Of a DNA stretch of 64,000 nt, positions 13,711 through 25,388 are shown one piece after another. How positions within the stretch are numbered: the first letter of the stretch is position 1; every line of letters starts with the position of its first letter. Source of the DNA: Limonium bicolor (lineage: Eukaryota; Streptophyta; Magnoliopsida; Caryophyllales; Plumbaginaceae); the NCBI GenBank assembly GCA_023374045.1, contig CM041776.1, positions 320,193,925 to 320,257,924 on the forward strand, read 5' to 3'. The notes beneath the pieces are model-generated. The model searched no databases and was not told where the DNA came from. It was given only the letters and a program-made list of their open reading frames with translations. The position numbers were made by a program, and so were the translations under genes.

Positions 13711-16700
13711 ATGGAGAAGGGCAGAGGAATAAATACAAACAGAGATGGAGGTAGGAGCAAAGGAATTAAAAATATCATGGGACCTTCTCTTATGTTGCCA
13801 CCAGAAGGACCTTCTACATCGAGAGAAGGTATCGTGATAGGTAGAGGGAAAGGAAAAGATATGAGCAAAGGTACATCGTCATATATGGTGCTGTATATCT
13901 GATTGTTAAATACAACTTCTATGCTTTTTTCACTTTTCTTGGTGACACTTGTCTTTCTATACGACTTTCGAAGGTGTGATGGGGGGAGGGAGAGGAAGAG
14001 GTAATGGCAGAGGTGAAGCCAGAGAAAAACATAAATCAGTTGTGTCACTGGATGGCCAGAGTACTATACAACACACACAAATTGGATCGCAGTTATTCAG
14101 CTCTAAAGGTGACATAAATTGACACATTTGTTGTTTGTTTGTTCAAATTGCATTGCTTATATTATTGCTGCTCTTAAAACTTAAATTTATATTTGGAGGT
14201 GTGATGGGGGGAGGGAGAGGAAGAGGTGAAGGCAGAGACAAATTTTCATCTATGATGTCATTGGATGACCATAGTACAACACATCAAACACAAATGGGAT
14301 ATGCACCCGTCAATTCTGAAGGTGTTGTTATATCTGATTGCTAAATACAACTTCTATGCTTTTTCACTTTTCTTGGTGACACGTGTCTTTCTATATGACT
14401 TTCGAAGGTGTGATGGGGGGAGAGAGAGGAAGAGGTAATGGCAGAGGTGAAGCCAGAGAAAAACATAAATCAATTGTGTCACTGGATGGCCAGAGTACTA
14501 TACAACACACACAAATTGGATCGCAGTTATTCAGCTCTAAAGGTGACATAAATTGACACATTTGTTGTTTGTTTGTTCAAATTGCATTGCTTATATTATT
14601 GCTGCTCTTAAAACTTAAATTTATATTTGGAGGTGTGATGGGGGGAGGGAGAGGAAGAGGTGAAGGCAGAGACAAATTTTCATCTATGATGTCATTGGAT
14701 GACCATAGTACAACACATCAAACACAAATGGGATCTGCACCCGTCAATTCTGAAGGTGTAATTGTTTGCTTGTGAATTTACCCATTTATCAGTTTTTCAG
14801 CTCCAATTAAGCTAGCATATTCTAATATATTCTATGGTGCAGGAGCTGGTACAATCTTGCAAAGGAAGAGAAGTATCAGAATTGAAAAACGAAGACATGA
14901 TGTTAGAAGGCAAACAATTGAATCTTCTACTGCATCATCACCGGTTCCACCTGTCAATCCTAATGAATCACAACCTACAACTGGGCTAGTTCAACAAGTT
15001 GATGAAGAAGGTCGTTTTCCTAATGCTTTACTGTTTTATAATATTCTTTAGCATATAAGTATTTCTTCACAGCTCCTCTTAGTATTTTATATATTCTTTT
15101 ATAGCAACTTCTGGAAAATTGAAGAGAGGTCAAAGAGGGCACTATAAAGGGATGAACATTTACAAGAAAACTAAAGGTGGGAAGACAAAGCTAGAGGTCC
15201 ACATCCCCGACTATATTAGCCAAGCATTAGGCCCAAATGCTCGAAATTTGGCAAACCATTGCGGCTATGTTGTGAGGACTACTGCGCCTGTTGATTCAAA
15301 GTGTTGGGAAGATGCCTTTGAACAATATGGAGAAATAATGTTGAAGCAAGTGGAGGTAATAGTCTTTTTTTTTCTTTTCATGTGACTGATAGGAATTAAA
15401 GAATGATATATAAGAACATGTCATGTGAGTGAACACGTCTCTTACTCCCTCTCTTCTTTCTATGTCTTTCTACCTAACACTGGGACGTCATGTGAGTGAA
15501 GTTTTCTTTTAATACCTGCTTGAATAGGAGAAATTTCAACTGAACACTTCTGACCAAAACAACTTCAAGCTGAGGGAATATTGTGAAGAGACCATGCATA
15601 GATTGTTTAGGGTTTGGAGATCGCGATTGCATGCGATCTACAAAAGCTTTGAGACGGACGAAGATCGTTTAAAGAATAAACCTCATGACTTATCAGCTGA
15701 ACAATGGAAGAGTTGCCTAGTGATGTTTGCTTCACCTGAATTCATGGTATGTAAAACAAATACCTAGTCTAAATACTAATTATTGAATTTTATTGTGTAA
15801 TGGTTTGAATAATTTGTCGTATTTTGCAGGTGAGAAAAACAGAAAGCAAAATAAATCAGAGAATCGGTTTTAAATCAAAAGTAGGCACACAACTGGAAAT
15901 ATGACCTTTGCTGAGTTTGAGAGGAAAAAATTGGTAAGCTACTTATTCAAAGAAAATAGTTGGTGAAGAACATGTAGGTTGGTAGCTCTAAATGTGTGTT
16001 GTTTGTATTGGTTGGTCATCTTTTACATTCGTCAATGTTATAGTCCTTTATAAGGAAAGTCAATGGATATATTTCTTCTCGATATTGATATCTTATTCGC
16101 TATGTTTCTTACATTGGAGATTTTTTTAGACTAAAGAAAATGGTGGGGTGAAGCCTACAGCTGATATTATTTGGTTGAAAGAACATACAAAACGCAATAA
16201 ATCAACTGGACAGCTTGAGTTCTCCAACAAGACGAAGTTCAGAAGAAGTATATGTATGTATAACGTCAATGTTTTTATTCATCTACTTTGTTGGTGTTTT
16301 TAACTAATAGCTTTCAGAACTTTTTTAACTCAATACAGGAAAAACTTAGAGATTTGGTTGCTGAAACTACACAAGAAGGAGCAACTCCGATGACTCAAGA
16401 AGAAATGCTTTTGAAAGTATTTCAACCAAGATCTGGATATGTCAGGGGGAAAGGTAATGGGTACAAAGGATGCTCAAAACGTGCTGCTCTTGCTGCTGAG
16501 CGCCATTTGCAGCAACAAGAAACAATTTTGGAGTTGAGAAAACAAGTAGAAGAACTAAAGGCAGAAGGCTTAAGACGAGAAGAAGAGAACAAGAAAGCGT
16601 ATGAAAATCTGCGTAATGAAGTTCTATCAATGCTTGCTCATAGAGATGTAGAAGCTTCTACTTCCGAATCATTTTATGAGGACGTGGAGGACTGGACAGC

Positions 16701-16716
16701 TGATCCAATGATCTGA
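13711..16716 (+). pseudogene. Second CACTA gene (Ptta/En/Spm plant transposase family), frameshifted
   Basis: This is the partner gene of CACTA elements, usually a DNA-binding accessory protein. Inferred exons: 13711-13870 (Gly/Arg-rich start), four Gly-Arg-rich exons at about 13973-14107, 14200-14321, 14407-14541 and 14634-14755, 14842-15008, about 15105-15354 (KKTKGGKTKLEVHIP, LANHCGYVVR), 15529-15746, 15830-15931, 16130-16250 (TADIIWLKEHTK) and 16339-16716. The last has DLVAETTQEG, SGYVRGKGNGY and a Glu/Lys-rich coiled-coil tail (about 16490-16640). In the exon at 15830-15931 the frame runs from FKSKVGTQLEI into a stop, while the conserved continuation HTTGNMTFAEFERKKL lies in another frame, so an indel has broken it unless splicing compensates. 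It sits 246 bp behind the transposase on the same strand. Confidence 0.7.
13892..14759 (+). repeat. 434-bp tandem duplication of an exon pair
   Basis: Copy 1 (about 13892-14325) and copy 2 (about 14326-14759) are nearly identical, differing mainly by single bases and one T in a homopolymer. Each copy contains two Gly/Arg-rich exons beginning GVMGGGRGRG, preceded by TTTCGAAG or TTTGGAG acceptors. The two exons within one copy also resemble each other at their starts, suggesting an older exon duplication beneath the recent one. All exons enter and leave in the same phase, so the duplication keeps the frame. Confidence 0.9.
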
Positions 16717-18341
16717 GTTGTACAGGTACTTTTCTAGTGACTTTTTAATAGCAGCTGTTTGATTGGTTAGTATGATCAATGGGGTGTGAACTTGATTCAC
16801 ACTATGCAGCAGGGTTCCTAAAGTTTCTTTGACGAATAGTGAATATGTGATTGTAAACCTCTTTTTGTATTTCTTCTTATTTCTTAATCAATTCAGATCT
16901 ATATCTGAGCTGAAGTAATTTAACTTTATAAAGGAAAGTGAATATGTGACTGTATGTGGTTCATGATTATTATTCTCTTGGTCGGATCGTATGGTGCGCC
17001 AGATTGCGATGTGAATGACCTGTCGTCATGACGTGAGTGACATTTGTTTATTAAATGATTTTCTCCATGTGTGTAGTGTAGTATAGTTTCTCTGTACAAG
17101 ATCACATCTGTACTAACTACATCCTTTCTCACGAGTTAAAACCCTTCTTCTCATTCTCTCTTCTTTCAATATTAATTGTAGAGTAAAGCGGGGGGCCCTT
17201 TTAATTTAACACCCTGTTTGCATTTGCCACACTTTTTTCTCTTTCTTATTAAGCACTGGCTTCTTCTTTTGGGTGAACCAACTTAGTTAAGCTAATTAGT
17301 GTAGTAGTTCTACCAAGCAGTTGCAATAATAAACATACAGAAAGACCTACTCTTAACTATCCCTTTCTGTCTAAATTCTTCATCTTCTTCTTTTGAGCTG
17401 TCTCATTTATTACCAATTCATATATGGTGATTATGTTGATTTAGTTCTAATTGTTTGATTTTTTAAATGTAACAGATTGGAATGACTGAAGAGATAGATC
17501 AAGTGTTGACAACCAAAGATGAATACCATGTGGTGGTTAGACCTAGGATTGATTTAGGGTGTGTTGTTGTCTTAGAATGCATTTACAAACAATGTACAGG
17601 CTGTTGAAAACTAGCAAAATGATGGCCATACATGGGATTGATTATGCTTTTGTGTACGGTACTACTGTTACCCACTTTACTCACTGTACGGTTCATTCTC
17701 AACTGTTACTTGCAAATAATAAAATGGAATTGATGAAACTTGTGTCTGGTGTCATTACGGTTTTGGTTGAATTCATTCAACTTTGAATCAAGACTGTGTC
17801 TCTTCTCGAATCCATCACAGTGGTACAGATGTAGTCATTTTCTGTCAAAAGAGGCACACGGCTCTGATCAGCCCAATGCTGCTGTTTTCTCTATGGATGC
17901 TATTTTTGGTAACGGATGTAATCGTTACTAAAGACCTGTTCTCCATGGATGTTATTTTTGGTAACGAATGATTGACATCACGTAAAATATTTTTGGTGAC
18001 GAACATAGTAGTTATTAAAGATATAGTTTTTTTTTGTAACAAAGATGGTTGTTAAGAAAAAGATATTTGATAATGAAAGTTGTCGTTACAAATAAAGTTT
18101 TTAATAACTATTACCTTTGTTACTAAACCTTATATTTCATCATTGTGTAAAACATATTTTTAGTAACGACTTATTTTTAATAACGAAATAAATTTGTTAT
18201 GTAAAAATAATTGATTTTTCGTTACAGCTTCTCGTGTAACGACCCTTAACGACTTTAATCGTTATTTAAAATCATTTAAGTAACGATTCAAATTTTTGGT
18301 GACAATTTTAATCGTTACCAAAAACCCATTCTCTACTAGTG
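16717..18341 (+). other. CACTA 3' non-coding region and subterminal repeats
   Basis: There is no convincing gene. A possible 3' exon starts at about 17476 after ...TGTAACAG. From about 17890 the sequence becomes a series of GTAACGA/TTAATAAC motifs, the subterminal repeats of the transposon, ending at TAGTG. Confidence 0.6.
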
Positions 18342-18344
18342 TTG

Positions 18345-19459
18345 ATCCATGCTCTGCACACTTCCATGCCTCTCCCACTGTAAAGAAAAGGTGCATCACA
18401 CCTCCAAGATGAAGGTCTGAGGTCTCTCTGAGAGATCAACACCCAACTTTCGTTTGATTAAGTGATGTCTCAGATCAACACTATTGTAGACACCACAACA
18501 TCCTGCTTGTTGGTTTCCTCTACCAGGGGAATCAAGGAAATAGGGAACAATCGAGCTTTCCTCAACTAAACCAGATTGCATAACAACTAGAGAGGACAAG
18601 CAACTAGAGAGGCCCACTTTAGCCTCATTCGGCTGTCTTATCAAAAAAAAAAAAAAGAGGACTAACAACTGAAATTACGTGCCTTACAAGATTGGTAGAC
18701 GAGTAAAAAAGTGAACAGCTAGCTTAGTGATAACAAGCTGCACTACAACTCAAGAGGAATATCCAGTCTTAACTACATGATGCAAACACAGTTGAGATCA
18801 ACTATCATTTCATTCAGGAAAAGATCAAGGATGTGTTGATTCTAGTCAAATAGATCCGTCCAAAATGTGGAACATGATGATCCTCGTACCAAGCTACGTA
18901 AAGAAAAATAAATTGATTATTAATTATAGATTCATGGTCATTATTATGATTCAACCAAAGTACAATTTTGTTCTCTAAAATTAACCTTATGTTCATCCGC
19001 TGTAAATTACTCCTATACAATATTGAATGTGCTAAAAGAACTTGTGGGGATCTTAAACAGTAGTTGTTCAATTGTTTTGGGCCTAGATTCTTGGGCAACA
19101 ACACATTTTTCATAGGTTTTTGAGAAAATCTTGACATGTCTTGACAAGGTTGATCTTAATTACAAAATTCAAACCGCTAAGCAGTAATGCAAAAACAATA
19201 CAAAATGTTGAACATAATTCTGATTGAGGTATACTCATGGAAAAAGAACGTACAAAAATGAAACTGGTACATCATCCTAGACTAATCCAATGCAATTTAC
19301 ATGTGCACTGTTACTTATTCTGTATCATATCTCTCACACTTGATTCAACAGTGAGCTAGAGTTATGTGTAATACTACTGCTACTACTATTTTGTATCCTA
19401 GTAGCCGGGTGGGACCTAATTTACTATCCTCATTTCTGGTGTTGTACTTGTATGATGAA
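18345..19459. other. Intergenic region downstream of the pectinesterase gene
   Basis: Contains an A-run at about 18642-18656 on the plus strand after GGCTGTCTTATC, possibly the tail of a small retroposon, but no target duplication is visible. Frames at 18396-18668 and 18814-19137 (minus) have no domain. Confidence 0.5.
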
Positions 19460-21203
19460 TTACGACTTGGCAGTACCAGGAGTAGGACCTGGAGGGTTAG
19501 CTGGACCATCAGGAATCTTAGGATCAGCACCAGCAGGAGGTGGAAGTAGCCACTTGCTAGCTTCAATATATTCAAGACTAAGGAATTCTGTGACTTCATC
19601 ATCAGTAAGTTCTTTTCCATATTTCGCCCTCTCAGCTGGATCAGCTCCTGGTCCTTTTGTCTTGTACTCTCCAAATTGGACGCTCCTGAAGTGGAAAGAA
19701 GGACAAGTATAAGTTAATACCTTTTCTTCGAGTGTTAATTAATTTGTAATAGATATTAATGGACGTTTGATGTACATACTTATCCAAGTTTGGCTTCTTG
19801 TTGTCCCACCATCCTACTGGGATAACAGCATCACTCAAGGTAGTGTAGCAGTAGACCACAGTGGGTGCAGGCATCCAAGCTCTACCAAGGTAAGCAAACT
19901 TGCCAGAGCCAGTAACGCTGCCGTGCATGAAGATGTATGTCCCTGGATCATCTGGGTTTTGGCCTGCTTGGGCAGTGATGATTGCCATGTTATCGCCTGG
20001 GATGACATGAATGTCACAGTTCTGCATACATATACAACTACAAGCAATTAATTAATGATTACCATGTAGTTGATTTAAAGACTGATGATCAATTAGTGGA
20101 AACTAACCACATAGATGGAGTCTCCATCACCAAAGATGAAATCCACTGTTCCCTCAATGTAACAGTCCTTGAAGAAATGTTTGCCCTTGTCATCACAAAG
20201 TGTATCCTGAAAAGCGATTAATCTACAGTTGTAGAATGCTCCTTTGTCACCGGAGATTCTCACTGCAACCGCTTGCTCACCGATTGTTTTTCCAGTTGGT
20301 CTTGCCGCAGTGTTCTGAACATTGATTGTGTACAATTATAGAATTCATAGATGCAAGATGTACGTATAGAAGTAGACAACTGAAATGGAAATTGATCAAA
20401 TAAATAATTACCCTGAAGACGATGTGTTGAGCATAGAAGTAGTCTGACTCAATGATGACACTTGCACTGTCATCTGTGCCAAACTTAGCAGCAGTGCCAT
20501 CAAAAGTCAAAACGGGCATGTCTTTAGGGTCTGAACCCAAGAAGGTGATATAGGGCTTGTTCTTCTCAACCTTGATCTTCTCCTTGTACTCACCAGGGCC
20601 AATTTCAATGATAGTACGGACTGTGTTCTCATCTGGAACACTGCTGAGTGCATCAGTGACAGTCTTGAATTCTCCACTCCCATCCTGCCTCACTTTGATG
20701 GTCTTGGGTGTAGCCTCAGCGGTCACCAAGTTCGGGTCAATTTTATCCTTCCTATCACTGCGAGAATCCATTAAAGATATTTATGTATCATCCATACACA
20801 GGCAGGCACAAGCAGACAAATTATACAACGTAAAAACAACACACACTTACGCTAAAGGGGTGATAGCTTTGTTAAACCATCCTTCAACTTCAGCCGGATC
20901 AGCAGGAACAGGGTCATTTCCAGCAGCATCTTTAACTGGAATCATTCCTGGAAACGCTGAAGTTACTGTATCGGGAACTTTACCACCACCTCCTGAAGCA
21001 TCTGCACCAGCAGCAGCAGGAGCATCTGCACCAGCAGCAGGAGCGTCTGCTCCAACGGGACCTTCCTTTCTCCCTGCGGTGGCAGCAGAATCAGCTCCAG
21101 CAGCGGCATCATCAGCTAATGAACTGATCGGTAATGCCACAAGGACAGTGGAGGAGATTACAAGAAAGCATTGGAGTATACAGATGATTGATTTAACCAT
21201 CAT
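19460..21203 (-). CDS. Pectinesterase (pectin methylesterase), secreted, without inhibitor pro-domain
   Basis: It removes methyl esters from homogalacturonan in the cell wall. Five exons (20851-21203, 20412-20757, 20108-20314, 19780-20021, 19460-19685) give about 457 aa. The N-terminus [20 protein letters not shown] is a signal peptide. It is followed by an unusual Ala/Gly/Asp-rich linker with repeated GADAPAA units (about residues 32-70) in place of a PMEI domain. Family landmarks are all present: [19 protein letters not shown] (Gln), [10 protein letters not shown] (catalytic Asp), GTVDFIFG (second Asp) and [10 protein letters not shown] (Arg and Trp). The C-terminus is Pro/Gly-rich. The closest architecture is the PPME1-like clade of plant pectinesterases, many pollen-expressed; that assignment is inference. 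The start was chosen because a TATA box lies about 70 bp upstream. Confidence 0.93.
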
Positions 21204-21275
21204 TCCCTTTTGTTTTTTTGTTACTGTAGAGATTGATGAGACTCTGTTGATGAATTTGATTGTTTACATGAAGGT

Positions 21276-21284
21276 TATTTATAG
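21276..21284 (-). promoter_or_regulatory. TATA box of the pectinesterase gene
   Basis: CTATAAATA on the minus strand, 73 bp before the ATG, leaving room for a short 5' UTR. Confidence 0.7.
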
Positions 21285-22144
21285 GGAAGAGGCATGTCTG
21301 GGATTTTATTCATAGATGAGATTCAAATACAAAACGTACGTGGGACTCGGCACACTTTACTTGTCACCTTTGGTATTTACGTGGCTATGAAAAACAATTG
21401 ACATATACTAAAATTAGTAGCCTGTGCTATTTGTCAAAAGAAAATATGGAAGGTGTCTATAACTTTTTACTTCGAATAATAAGGATCAAGATGCATTTGA
21501 AATCCAAGTCTTTCGACCAGTCAAATTCGCGTCAAATAATCTGCTGCTGGGTACATGTTGGATATTTATCATCAATCCCTCTTTGGACTTTTTTTTTTTT
21601 TTTTCCAATCAAACTCTACTTATACTCGGTTTTTTTCTTAGAGATCCTCATAGGCCGTGGACCCTTTATACCATTCGGTGGCAGTTTGTTCACTACTCAT
21701 GAGTAGGCATGGGACAATCAATGGACTCAATAGTCTATCAAAAAGATTTTTTGTTCTACTACCCTGTTCTATTGGGGATTACAGACACAACTTGTAAGAA
21801 AGTCCACTCCCAAAATTGTCAAAACTTAACTCTTTTGCATTATTATATCTTATATGATCTTTATTCTCTTATTGAATTGTCTTTCAGCAAGATCCATTGC
21901 CTCCAATTTGTTTATCCAAAGATGAGTTCGCGATGAATGTGAGAAGTCATTGACACAAGAAGGAAACTATCTTAGTAATGGTATGAATAGGACCACATAT
22001 ATGAATGTGCAAAATCTTAAAAAAAAAATAGATTTGAGTTTTTATAATAGAATTGTGGAAATACGGGTCTCTGCCCCATCGCTTTGTAACATAAACTACA
22101 AGGTAGCACATGAACATTACAAGCATGTTAAAGATGGAGAGATT
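21285..22144. other. Pectinesterase promoter region and intergenic DNA
   Basis: ACGT-containing sites occur at 21337-21341 and 21377-21380. A T-run lies at about 21590-21604. No gene is seen. The copia element inserted at the distal edge. Confidence 0.5.
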
Positions 22145-22458
22145 TGTTGTGTTTCTCACGAACACTAGATAATATTTAAGAGGAAACAACCTTCTATTAC
22201 TCACAAGAATAGAATTACAAGAGTATAACCAACTCTTATACAAAACCTCTTAAACACTCTCTCATGGAGCTACTAAACTCTACTGGTTTCTCTCTGATTT
22301 TGTTGTGATTTAGAGCTCTTACAATGCTCATATTTATAGCAAATGTTTGGCTCACAGCATCCTCCTAATTCAACAAAGTTTGGTTAAGTTTGGTGAGGGT
22401 TAGGTGAGTGGTTCACCTAACATGGACTTTGTCCTTGTACAGCTGGAATTATCCTTCA
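22145..22458 (-). repeat. 3' LTR of the copia element
   Basis: 314 bp, TG...CA ends, near-identical to 27065-27379. Carries ATTTATAGC-type sequence near 22330, probably the TATA region read on the minus strand. Confidence 0.95.
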
Positions 22459-22472
22459 ATTCTCCCCCCTCC
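22459..22472 (-). promoter_or_regulatory. Polypurine tract of the copia element
   Basis: Minus strand GGAGGGGGGAGAAT lies directly against the 3' LTR; it would prime plus-strand DNA synthesis. Confidence 0.85.
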
Positions 22473-22607
22473 AGCTGCATCTGAATCGATTGTCATCTGC
22501 AATCCATCCCAATTATGTCTCTGCATAACTGTAGCTTCTCTCGAGGAACCATCTTTGTTAACATGTCTGCAGGGTTCATTTGTGTGGATCTTTGCTAGTC
22601 TCAATAG

Positions 22608-25388
22608 TTATTTATCCATCACTTCTCGTATCCAATGATAACGAGTGTCGATATGCTTTGTACGGGAATGATACATTGGGTTCTTGCTCAAATCTAGAGC
22701 ACTCTGACTGTCACAATGTATCTTGTACTCTTTTTGTTTGATTTCTAATTCTTCTAGAAACCGATAAAAGCAACACACTTTTTGTAATCTTGACTGCCAT
22801 GACACAGCTCCCCCTGCAAAAGTGTAAACGAATCCTGATGTAGATTTTCTACCATCAAGATCTCCAGCCATATCTGAATCTGTATAGCTTTCCAAGACTG
22901 GTTCAGAGGCTCCGTAGCATAAGCACATCTTTGATGTACCCTTAAGGTACCTGAGAATCCACTTAACTGCTTCCCAATGTTCCTTTCCAGGATTTGAAAG
23001 GTATCGGCTTACAACTCCAACTGCATGAGCAATATCTGGCCTGGTACAAACCATAGCATACATTAGACTTCCCACTGCAGAAGAGTATGGTACCTTTGAC
23101 ATCTCCTCTATCTCTTTCTTGGATGAGGGACACGATCTTCTGCTCAGCTTGAAATGGTTTCCCAAAGGAATGCTAACTGGTTTGGCTTGGTCCATGTTGA
23201 ACCTATCGAGTATTCGTTCAACATACTTCTCCTGAGATAACCATAACCTTTGATTCTTCCTGTGTCGAATTATATGCATCCCCAATATCTGTTGAGCTGG
23301 TCCCAAGTCTTTCATATCAAAGTACTTGGAGAGTTCCTTCTTAAGTTGGCTTATTTTTGTTGCATCGTGTCCAACGATTAACATGTCATCTACATATAGT
23401 AGTAGTGCAACAAAATTTCCATCTCGAAATCTCTGGATGTAAACGCACTGGTCTGCTGCAGTTCTCTTGTAGTTTTGACTCTTCATGAATGAGTCAAACT
23501 TCTTATACCACTGCCTGGGCGCTTGCTTAAGACCGTACAGACTCTTCTTCAGCTTGCAAACGAGGTTCTCTTTCCCTGGAACCTGAAAACCTTCTGGCTG
23601 CTCCATGTAGATTTCTTCATGTAAATCACCATGGAGAAATGCTGTTTTTACATCCATCTGCTCAAGCTCTAAATCCAGGTTGGCCACCAATCCAAGAATG
23701 ATACGGATTGAAGCCATCTTCACAACTGGTGAAAATATCTCGTCAAAGTCAATTCCTTTCTTCTGAAGAAATCCTTTGACCACCAACCGGGCTTTATATT
23801 TCACCACCTTTCCACAGCTATCTTTCTTGAGTTTGAATACCCATTTGTTCTTCAGTGCCCTCTTTCCTTTTGGAAGCTCAACCAACTCGTACGTGTGATT
23901 TTTTAGTAAGGAATCAATCTCATCTTGCATTGCACCCTTCCATTTACTGTTATCTCGATGAGATACAGCTTCCTGGAAATTTTCTGGCTCCCCATCTTCT
24001 GTAAGTAGAATATACTCTGAATCTGGATATCTGGTTGACGGAATTTTTCCACGTTCAGATCTTCGAACCTGTGGACTCTGAATTTCAGGAAGTGCTTCAT
24101 CATCTTCCTCTTGTGATGGTCCCGCAACTTCTGGTGGAGAGGATTGAGTCTCCCCCTGCTCAATATTCTCTTCTTCTTCCTCCTGTTCTGCTTCTGGTAC
24201 TTCTACTTGCACCTCATCATCATCCGTGGCTGATTGGATAGGTGCTGGATCAGGGAAAATATCTTGGGCACTAGACTTTGATTGAGTAGACACTGAGGGC
24301 TCCTCAATGTCTTTTATCGTCTGGTTTTCATGGAACACAACGTCCCTGCTTCTAATAACCTTTTTCTCCTTTAAGTCCCATAACCTGTATCCAAATTCTT
24401 CATCCCCATAGCCTATGAAGATGCATGGAGTAGTTCTTGCATCTAGCTTCTGCCTGAGCTCCTTGGGTACATGTACAAAGGCTAAACATCCAAACACTTT
24501 CAAATGTAAATAAGAAGGATTCTTACTTGACCATACTTTCTCCGGAATCTCAAAATTCAGCGGGACTGATGGTGATCTATTGATCAGGTAGCAGGCAGCA
24601 CGAACAGCTTCTCCCCAGAATGGCTTTGGTAATTTAGACATGCTCATCATACTCCGGACCTTCTCCATGATAGTCCTATTCATCCTTTCGGCTACACCAT
24701 TATGTTGTGGGGTACGAGGAACCGTTTTCTCATGTCGAATGCCGTGTCCCTTGCAATAGGTTTGGAACTCTTTGGATGTGTACTCGCCTCCATTATCTGA
24801 GCGGAGACACTTTAGCTTCATTTCCGTTTCACGCTCTACCATAGTGTGAAACTCCTTGAAATAATCCAAAACTTGATCCTTTCTTTTTAAGAAATACACC
24901 CACACCTTTCGAGAAGCATCATCAATAAAGGTTAGGATATACCTATTGCCACCAAGAGATTCAACCTCCATGGGACCACAAACGTCAGAGTGTACCAAAC
25001 TCAACAACTCTGATTTCCTTGATGATGATGAATGAAATGAAATACGATGTTGCTTACCAAATAGACAGTGCCTGCAAGGATCTAATGTAGCATCCTTGGT
25101 AATTGTGATAAGCTCCTTTTTGATTAAGGTAAACAAGCCCTTCTCACTCATATGTCCGAGTCTCCGATGCCATAGATTTTGAGACTTCTCACCTTCCACA
25201 ACATTGAGGCTGCTCTCACATATTTTCATATGTGTCTTGTAAAGAGTACCACATGAATGTCCTCGGGCGACAACCAAGGAACCTCTTGACATCTTCCATG
25301 TGCCATTGCTGAAAAAACTGTCATAGCCTTGCTTGTCAAAAGCTGAACCTGAAAGTAGATTGAGCCGAAAATCTGGTACATGTCGCAC
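22608..25388 (-). pseudogene. Copia pol: integrase, reverse transcriptase, RNase H (damaged)
   Basis: The long frame carries the integrase zinc finger (LWHRRLGHMSEKG ... CRHCLFGKQ), the catalytic core (HSDVCGPM, SDNGGEY, PRTPQHNGVAERMNR), an acidic linker, then reverse transcriptase with QMDVKTAFLHGDL, SLYGLKQAPRQWY and the active-site LLYVDDMLIVG. It continues to RNase H (YTDSDMAGDLDGRKSTSG, AVSWQSRLQK). Directly after SRLQK the expected STTEAEY segment and about 20 residues are missing, which removes a catalytic acid. The frame then ends after RYHWIREVMDK, while the usual tail (NPADMLTK) is readable only in another frame at about 22545-22600. It is separated from gag-protease by a frameshift near 25420. 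Confidence 0.9.

Larger units (their letters stand above)
8125..18341 (+). mobile_element. CACTA (En/Spm) DNA transposon, 10.2 kb, apparently full length
   Basis: The left end reads CACTACCAAAAACTT and the right end closes with CTCTACTAGTG, so both termini carry CACTA. A 3-bp direct repeat TTG flanks the element (8122-8124 and 18342-18344), the target duplication size of this superfamily. Both subterminal zones (about 8150-8290 and 17890-18320) are rich in short TAACGA/GTTACTA motifs in both orientations, as expected for transposase-binding subterminal repeats. Inside are two plus-strand genes of the usual CACTA pair: a TNP2-type transposase (9869-13464) and an En/Spm-type second gene (13711-16716). 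The terminal inverted repeats match only over the first bases. Frame problems in both genes suggest it is now non-autonomous. Confidence 0.88.

Noticed and set aside
20557..21315. 252-codon plus-strand frame
   Set aside because: It is the antisense shadow of pectinesterase exons 1 and 2, including the Ala-rich linker read backwards.
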